Assembly: GCF_017573505.1 (NCBI RefSeq)
Contig: NZ_JAGEOJ010000002.1
Span: 636,756 to 700,755 of the forward strand
DNA length: 64,000 nt
Direction of reading: 5' to 3'
From: Actinomadura barringtoniae
Lineage (GTDB): Bacteria; Actinomycetota; Actinomycetes; Streptosporangiales; Streptosporangiaceae
This document shows positions 59,652 to 64,000 of the stretch, in pieces. The translations under genes and the position numbers were made by a program. Numbering within the stretch: the stretch's first letter is position 1; the number at the start of each line of letters is the position of its first letter. The notes under the pieces are model-generated. The model had not been told where the DNA came from. It ran no database searches and saw only the letters and a list, made by a program, of their open reading frames with translations.

Positions 59652-60254
59652 ATGGCGGAGCCCATGCCTGAGCCAGACCAGCCTTCCCCCGTGCCCAGGT
59701 GGCTGATACCACCAGAGGGCGGCTTCACCGCGGACGACCTCGACAACCTTCCGCAATTGCCCCCTCACGCAGAGCTGATCGATGGCAGCCTTGTCCTGGT
59801 GAGCCCACAGGCGATCTTCCACATGCTGGTGATCTCGCTCCTCGAGACCACTCTCCGTCAGCTGGCTCCGGCAAATCTGCGGGTTCGGCGAGAGATCACC
59901 ATCACTCTCGGCAAGCGACAGCGCCCCGAGCCCGACGTCTTGATTCTGCGCGCCGCCGATAACGAGAACCTGACGCAGACCTCCTACCGCCCGGAGGATG
60001 TCGTCCTCGCGGTCGAGGTCGTCTCACCGGATTCAGAGGAACGAGATCGGAAGCGGAAGCCCGCGCTCTACGCGGAAGCCGGCATCCGGCATTTCTGGCG
60101 TGTCGAGAACACCGGCGGCCGCCCCACCGTCTACGTGTACGAACTCGATCCGGCCACACGCTCGTACGCGTTGACCGGAATTCACCATGAGCGGCTCAAG
60201 CTCTCCGTCCCGTTCGACATCGACATCGACCTGACAGCGATCGACCGCCTCTGA
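59652..60254 (+). CDS. Uma2-family (DUF820) putative restriction-endonuclease-like protein
   Basis: This 200-residue protein has the Uma2/DUF820 PD-(D/E)XK-like fold: HAELIDGSLVLVSP, RPEPDVLIL with the metal-binding aspartate, LAVEVVSPDSEERDRKRKPALYAEAGIRHFWRVE. The catalytic E/K pair is present. Members are highly expanded in actinomycetes and cyanobacteria, with no settled function. ATG 59652 follows GGGAGG. Stand-alone gene between pucR and the aldo/keto reductase. Confidence 0.85.
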   Translation: MAEPMPEPDQPSPVPRWLIPPEGGFTADDLDNLPQLPPHAELIDGSLVLVSPQAIFHMLVISLLETTLRQLAPANLRVRREITITLGKRQRPEPDVLILRAADNENLTQTSYRPEDVVLAVEVVSPDSEERDRKRKPALYAEAGIRHFWRVENTGGRPTVYVYELDPATRSYALTGIHHERLKLSVPFDIDIDLTAIDRL

Positions 60255-60374
60255 GGTCCCCTCCTCACCCATCGATCTGGCCATAACTCGCCACTTGGTC
60301 AAGATCGACGAAGTCGGTCAACGCACGTGCTGGGGTAGGTGACAGTCCGGGTCGCCGATCTGAGGAGCGCGGAG

Positions 60375-61373
60375 ATGACGTCGCTTGATTCGTACCGGCC
60401 GCTGGGGCGTTCTGGGCTGCGGGTGTCGCCGCTCGCGCTGGGGACGATGACGTTCGGCTGGGGTGCGGACCGGGACGCGGCCAAGGCGATGTTCGAGGCC
60501 TATGTCGGGCGCGGCGGCAACTTCATCGACACGGCTAACGGCTACTCCGGCGGGACGTCGGAACGGATGGTCGGGGCGTTCGCCCGCTCGCGGCGCGAGG
60601 AGCTGGTCATCGCGACCAAGTACTCGATGCCGATGCGGCCCGGCGATCCGAACTCGGGCGGCAACTCGCGCAAGAGCATGGTCAGGTCGCTTGAGGACAG
60701 CCTCACGCGGCTGCAGACCGACTACGTGGACCTGTTCTATCTGCACATCTGGGACGGTGCCTCGCCCGTTGAGGAGATCCTGCGGGCGATGGACGACCTG
60801 GTGCGTTCGGGCAAGGTCCTGTACGTGGCCATCTCGGACATTCCTGCGTGGCAGGTGTCGCGCATGCAGGCGATCGCGGAGCTACGGGGGTGGGCGCCAC
60901 TCGTCGCGCTTCAGATCCCCTACAACCTGGTCGAACGGACCGTGGAGCGCGATCTGATCCCGATGGCCGAGGCGATGGGGCTGGGCGTCGTGCCGTGGTC
61001 GCCGCTCGCCAGCGGGGTGCTCACGGGCAAGTACGACCGTTCCGACCTCAGCTCGCCGGGCGGCGACCGCAAGAGCCATGCCGTGCACAACGGGTTCCTC
61101 ACCCCGCGCGGCCTGGACATCGCCGAGGTCGTGACGAAGGTCGCGTCCGAGCTCGGCACGACCCCGTCGCGCGTCGCGCTCGCGTGGACGCTGCTGAACC
61201 CGGCCGTCTCGTCGTCGCTGATCGGGGCCCGCACTCTTGACCAGCTTGAGGACAACCTGGGTGCGCTTGACGTGGAACTTGATCAGAAGCAGCGCGCGAG
61301 GCTCGAAGAGGCCAGCGTCGTCGACCTAGGCTTTCCCCATGAGGCGCTCCGGCGCTTCGGTTACACGTCCTAG
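60375..61373 (+). CDS. Aldo/keto reductase
   Basis: This 332-residue NADPH-dependent aldo/keto reductase resembles YajO/Tas-type family members. The tetrad is Asp and Tyr in FIDTANGYSGG, Lys in VIATKYS and His in LFYLHIWD. It also has LGTMTFGWG at the N-terminus and SSLIGARTLDQLEDNL at the C-terminal cofactor contact. I chose ATG 60375, seven bases after GAGGAG; a GTG at 60339 is in frame. It is 21 bp from the downstream luciferase-like gene, so the two are likely co-transcribed. Confidence 0.9.
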   Translation: MTSLDSYRPLGRSGLRVSPLALGTMTFGWGADRDAAKAMFEAYVGRGGNFIDTANGYSGGTSERMVGAFARSRREELVIATKYSMPMRPGDPNSGGNSRKSMVRSLEDSLTRLQTDYVDLFYLHIWDGASPVEEILRAMDDLVRSGKVLYVAISDIPAWQVSRMQAIAELRGWAPLVALQIPYNLVERTVERDLIPMAEAMGLGVVPWSPLASGVLTGKYDRSDLSSPGGDRKSHAVHNGFLTPRGLDIAEVVTKVASELGTTPSRVALAWTLLNPAVSSSLIGARTLDQLEDNLGALDVELDQKQRARLEEASVVDLGFPHEALRRFGYTS

Positions 61374-61394
61374 ACCTGCGAGGAAGGCGACCCC

Positions 61395-62258
61395 ATGGAC
61401 ATCGGCATCGGTCTCCCGTCCACCATTCCCGGCATCCCGGGGCGCCTCATCGTCGACTGGGCGGCCTCCGCCGAGCAGGCGGGCTTCTCGACGCTCGGCA
61501 CGATCGACCGCGTCGTCTACGCCAACATGGAGCCGATCACCGCGCTGGCGGCGGCCGCCGCGGCGACCGAACGGATCGGGCTGACGACGTCGATCCTCAT
61601 CGGCCCGTACCGCGGCAACGGCGCGCTCATGGCCAAGCAGCTCGCCACCGTCGACAGCATCTCCGAGGGCCGCCTGACGGTCGGCGCGGCCGTCGGCGGC
61701 AGGCCCGACGACTACGAGTCGACCGGCTCCTCGTTCGAGACGCGGGGGCGCGACTTCGACGCCCAGCTCGCCGAGATGCGCGCCGTGTGGACGCAGGAGC
61801 CGCGGGCGGGCGGCGCCATCGGGCCGAGGCCGGTGCAGGCAGGCGGGCCGCCGATCCTCATCGGCGGCAACGCGCCCGCCGCCTACCGCCGGATGGTGGA
61901 GTACGGCGCGGGCTGGATCGCCGGAGGCGGCGGCCCCGAGATGTTCGCCCAGGGCGCCGAGCAGGCGCGGCAGGCCTGGCGCGAGGGCGGGCGCGAGGGG
62001 CAGCCGCGCACGGTGTCGCTGGCGTACGTGAGCCTGGGCGAGGACTCTGTCGGCCACGCGGAACGCTATTTGGGCGACTACTACTCCTTCATCGGCGAAT
62101 ACGCCGCCCAGATCGCCGCCGGCGCCTACACCACCCCCAAGCTGGTCGCCGACAACGTCGCCGCGTTCGCCGACGCGGGCTGCGACGAGCTGATCCTCAT
62201 GCCCTGCAACCCCGACCTGAAGCAGATCTCCCTCATCGCCGAGGCCGCCGGCCTCTAG
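61395..62258 (+). CDS. LLM-class F420-dependent oxidoreductase
   Basis: This 287-residue luciferase-like oxidoreductase has MDIGIGLPSTIPGIPGRLIVDWAASAEQAGFSTLGTIDR, GLTTSILIGPYRGNGALMAKQ and GRLTVGAAVGGRPDDY with PPILIGGNAPAAYRRM. It resembles F420-dependent members. ATG 61395 follows GAGGAAGG. It forms a probable two-gene unit with the aldo/keto reductase. It is the fourth such oxidoreductase in the window. Confidence 0.87.
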   Translation: MDIGIGLPSTIPGIPGRLIVDWAASAEQAGFSTLGTIDRVVYANMEPITALAAAAAATERIGLTTSILIGPYRGNGALMAKQLATVDSISEGRLTVGAAVGGRPDDYESTGSSFETRGRDFDAQLAEMRAVWTQEPRAGGAIGPRPVQAGGPPILIGGNAPAAYRRMVEYGAGWIAGGGGPEMFAQGAEQARQAWREGGREGQPRTVSLAYVSLGEDSVGHAERYLGDYYSFIGEYAAQIAAGAYTTPKLVADNVAAFADAGCDELILMPCNPDLKQISLIAEAAGL

Positions 62259-62549
62259 CGCTCTCGACCTGGAAATTGGTCGTGGCATTATTCGTTCGTG
62301 GCAGCCACTGCCGCGTCTTACTGACAGATACCGCCACTTTGAGTGATCATGATGATTTCGGTCGTCGCGTGATTTCGACAAGCATCTGTCAATGAGTTGA
62401 AAATACAGTTTCAGATTCAAGTGTTGACCTTGACCGGGGAACCGGGTTTTACTCAGCGCGAGATCCTGGATCAAGCTTCTCCTGGGCGCCCTCCGCTCTC
62501 CCCGCACACGCGAATCATTCGCGTCAAACCCCAGGTAAGAGGTCAATCA
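62259..62549. other. Intergenic region upstream of the DUF4360 genes
   Basis: This 291-bp gap has no gene. It is less GC-rich than its flanks between about 62270 and 62450 (for example GAGTTGAAAATACAGTTTCAG) and ends with a GTCAAACCCCAGGTAAGAGGT stretch before the first DUF4360 start. It is probably the promoter region of the secreted-protein pair. Confidence 0.5.
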
Positions 62550-63197
62550 ATGCGCAGAGGAATGGCCGTCTCCGCCATCGCCCTGGCGATGTCCATGGTC
62601 GCCGCCCCGGCCTCCGCCGGCACCCACGGCCCCCGCGTTCCCGCCGGCCCGAACGGCGTCACCGTCGAGATCGTGACCGTGAACGGCTCGGGCTGCCCGG
62701 CCGGCACCGTCGCGGTCGCCGTCTCCGAGGACAGCACCGCGTTCACCGTCACCTACAGCAACTACCTCGCCCGCGCCGGCGGCACGTCGGACCCGGTGGA
62801 CTTCCGGAAGAACTGCCAGCTCAACCTGATCGTCCACGTTCCCCAGGGCTTCACCTACGGGATCGCGGCGGCCGACTACCGCGGCTTCGCGAGCCTGGAA
62901 CAGGGCGCGAACGGGGTCGAGAAGGCCAGCTACTACTTCCAGGGCGACCCCACCACGACGGCCATCAGCCACCAGTACACCGGCGCCTACGCCGACAACT
63001 GGCAGTCCCGCGACGAGGTCCCGTTCGGCCAGATCGTCTACAAGCCGTGCGGTGAACAGCGCAACTTCAACGTCAACACCGAGGTCCGCGTCAATCTCGG
63101 CACCTCCGACAAGACCAAGGTCAGCTTCATGACCATGGACTCCACGGACGGCAGCCTCAAGACCATCTACCACTTCGCCTGGAAGACCTGCCCCTAG
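62550..63197 (+). CDS. Secreted DUF4360 protein 1
   Basis: This 215-residue exported protein has a signal peptide (MAVSAIALAMSMVAAPASAG) and a DUF4360 domain. Four cysteines are conserved in the pair: GSGCPAG, KNCQLNL, KPCGE and the C-terminal WKTCP; they probably form two disulfides. Also visible are FTVTYSNYLARAG and FTYGIAAADYRGFASLEQG. ATG 62550 starts the signal; a longer in-frame extension to 62397 has no signal character. The family occurs in fungi and actinomycetes and is functionally uncharacterised, often suggested to be wall- or surface-associated. Confidence 0.85.
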   Translation: MRRGMAVSAIALAMSMVAAPASAGTHGPRVPAGPNGVTVEIVTVNGSGCPAGTVAVAVSEDSTAFTVTYSNYLARAGGTSDPVDFRKNCQLNLIVHVPQGFTYGIAAADYRGFASLEQGANGVEKASYYFQGDPTTTAISHQYTGAYADNWQSRDEVPFGQIVYKPCGEQRNFNVNTEVRVNLGTSDKTKVSFMTMDSTDGSLKTIYHFAWKTCP

Positions 63198-63199
63198 CC

Positions 63200-63844
63200 A
63201 TGCGCACAGCAATCGCCCTCTCCGCCGCCGCGGCCCTCACCGCCGCCGCGGCCCTCACCGCGGCCGCGGTTCCGCACCCAGCCTTCGCCGGGACCCCGTC
63301 CGGCGCCATCACCGTCCAGGTCGTGACGGTCAACGGCTCGGGCTGCCCGGCCGGAACGGCCCAGGCCGATCCCCTGCCGGGCAACACCGGGTTCCGCGTC
63401 ACCTACAGCGACTATCTGGCCCGGGCGGGTGGAAGCTCAGACCCCGTGGACTCCCGCAAGAACTGCCAGCTTAACCTGGCCATTCACATTCCACAGGGAT
63501 TCACTTACGCCATCGCGTCGGCCGACTATCGCGGCTTCGCATCCCTGCAATCGAGCGCCACCGGCCTGGAAAAGGCGAGTTACTACTTCCAGGGCCAATC
63601 GGAGACCACGACGGCCAGCCATCCGCTCAGCGGCCCGTATTCCGATGATTGGCAATTCAACGACTCCACCGATGTCGCGGAGCTCGTTTACAAACCGTGC
63701 GGCGAGGACCGCAACCTCAATCTCAACTCCGAACTGCGCGTGAACGCCGGGTCCGACCCGTCCAAGGTGAGCTTCATGAGCATGGACGACACCCGCGGCG
63801 GCGTGCAGACCATCTACCACTTCTCCTGGAAGTCCTGCCCGTAA
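63200..63844 (+). CDS. Secreted DUF4360 protein 2
   Basis: This 214-residue paralogue of protein 1 starts 3 bp after its stop. It has signal peptide MRTAIALSAAAALTAAAALTAAAV with an internal AALTAAA duplication at the DNA level. The DUF4360 cysteines are all conserved (GSGCPAG, KNCQLNL, KPCGE, WKSCP). YYFQGQSETTTASHP corresponds to YYFQGDPTTTAISHQ in protein 1. No clear ribosome-binding site precedes it, so translation may depend on termination of protein 1. Confidence 0.85.
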   Translation: MRTAIALSAAAALTAAAALTAAAVPHPAFAGTPSGAITVQVVTVNGSGCPAGTAQADPLPGNTGFRVTYSDYLARAGGSSDPVDSRKNCQLNLAIHIPQGFTYAIASADYRGFASLQSSATGLEKASYYFQGQSETTTASHPLSGPYSDDWQFNDSTDVAELVYKPCGEDRNLNLNSELRVNAGSDPSKVSFMSMDDTRGGVQTIYHFSWKSCP

Positions 63845-64000
63845 CCCGTAGCCCCTCAGGCCGGGGCCCGCGTCCTCGCGGGCCTCGGCCCACGCAGCCC
63901 CGACCCACATGGCCCCGACCCTCACGCCCCCGACCCACACAGCCCCCCACCCCCCACCCCCCCCCCCCCCTCCCCGGCGACCCCCCCCCCCCCCGCCTAC
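63845..64000. other. Low-complexity C-rich end of the sequence
   Basis: After the last stop codon the sequence degenerates into CCGACCCACA-type repeats and then C homopolymers, including two 14-base C runs (63957-63970 and 63981-63994). No gene is visible. The runs look like a contig edge or a polymerase/assembly artefact, though a real C-rich tract cannot be excluded. Confidence 0.6.

Overview
The window is chromosomal DNA of a high-GC actinomycete, most likely of the Streptosporangiales / Thermomonosporaceae (Actinomadura-like) type. I infer this from the strong G/C bias at third codon positions, the many GTG starts, a mycothiol-type maleylpyruvate isomerase relative, several F420/flavin luciferase-like oxidoreductases, a HipA-DUF3037 pair and the actinobacterial dxr - site-2 protease - ispG block. 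I saw no rRNA, tRNA, CRISPR array, transposase or phage gene. The gene content looks like ordinary chromosome with several catabolic and secreted-enzyme neighbourhoods.

Layout. 1-6343: a minus-strand operon of two acyl-CoA dehydrogenases followed by hydantoinase/oxoprolinase-like HyuA and HyuB (HyuB runs off the left edge), divergent from an SDR dehydrogenase, with a KstR2-like palindrome between them. 6358-14726: a mycothiol-type DinB enzyme, an ECF41 sigma factor with a DoxX membrane protein, a secreted tannase/feruloyl-esterase relative, an MHS-type transporter with a TetR regulator, an NlpC/P60 lipoprotein, a PaaI-type thioesterase and a TPR protein. 14806-20832: a Liv-type ABC importer in which two permeases and one ATPase are fused in one 889-residue protein, divergent from a zinc alcohol dehydrogenase. 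20816-23111: a Ser/Thr kinase and a proline-rich DUF4870 membrane protein. 23115-27687: three luciferase-like oxidoreductases, an alpha/beta hydrolase and a cyclase-family hydrolase around a divergent promoter with two copies of a 16-bp palindrome. 27734-30900: HipA-like kinase plus DUF3037, facing two tandem paralogous HTH regulators.

31013-48079 is a peptidase-rich region. Five tandem secreted tripeptidyl-aminopeptidase-like alpha/beta hydrolases (31938-41045) lie between a GNAT acetyltransferase gene and ispG. I recall those two genes as neighbours in Mycobacterium and Streptomyces, so the array looks like an insertion or expansion inside a conserved block. ispG, the M50 site-2 protease and dxr follow. 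Divergently transcribed are two trypsin-like exoproteases and a lipoprotein subtilase. Four of the five hydrolase genes share an upstream motif, and four are followed by strong hairpins. One of those hairpins shares a 24-base arm with a second palindrome at 48901-48963.

48110-64000: DUF1269 and LapA-like membrane proteins, a sensor kinase without an adjacent regulator, a small CxxC protein preceded by a candidate leader ORF, a PotD-like binding protein without permeases, small and membrane proteins next to an AT-rich gap, a beta-alanine/malonate-semialdehyde module (mmsA plus class III aminotransferase) divergent from a PucR regulator, a Uma2-family protein, an aldo/keto reductase, another luciferase-like oxidoreductase, and two tandem secreted DUF4360 proteins. 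The last 60 bases are C-homopolymers that look like a contig edge.
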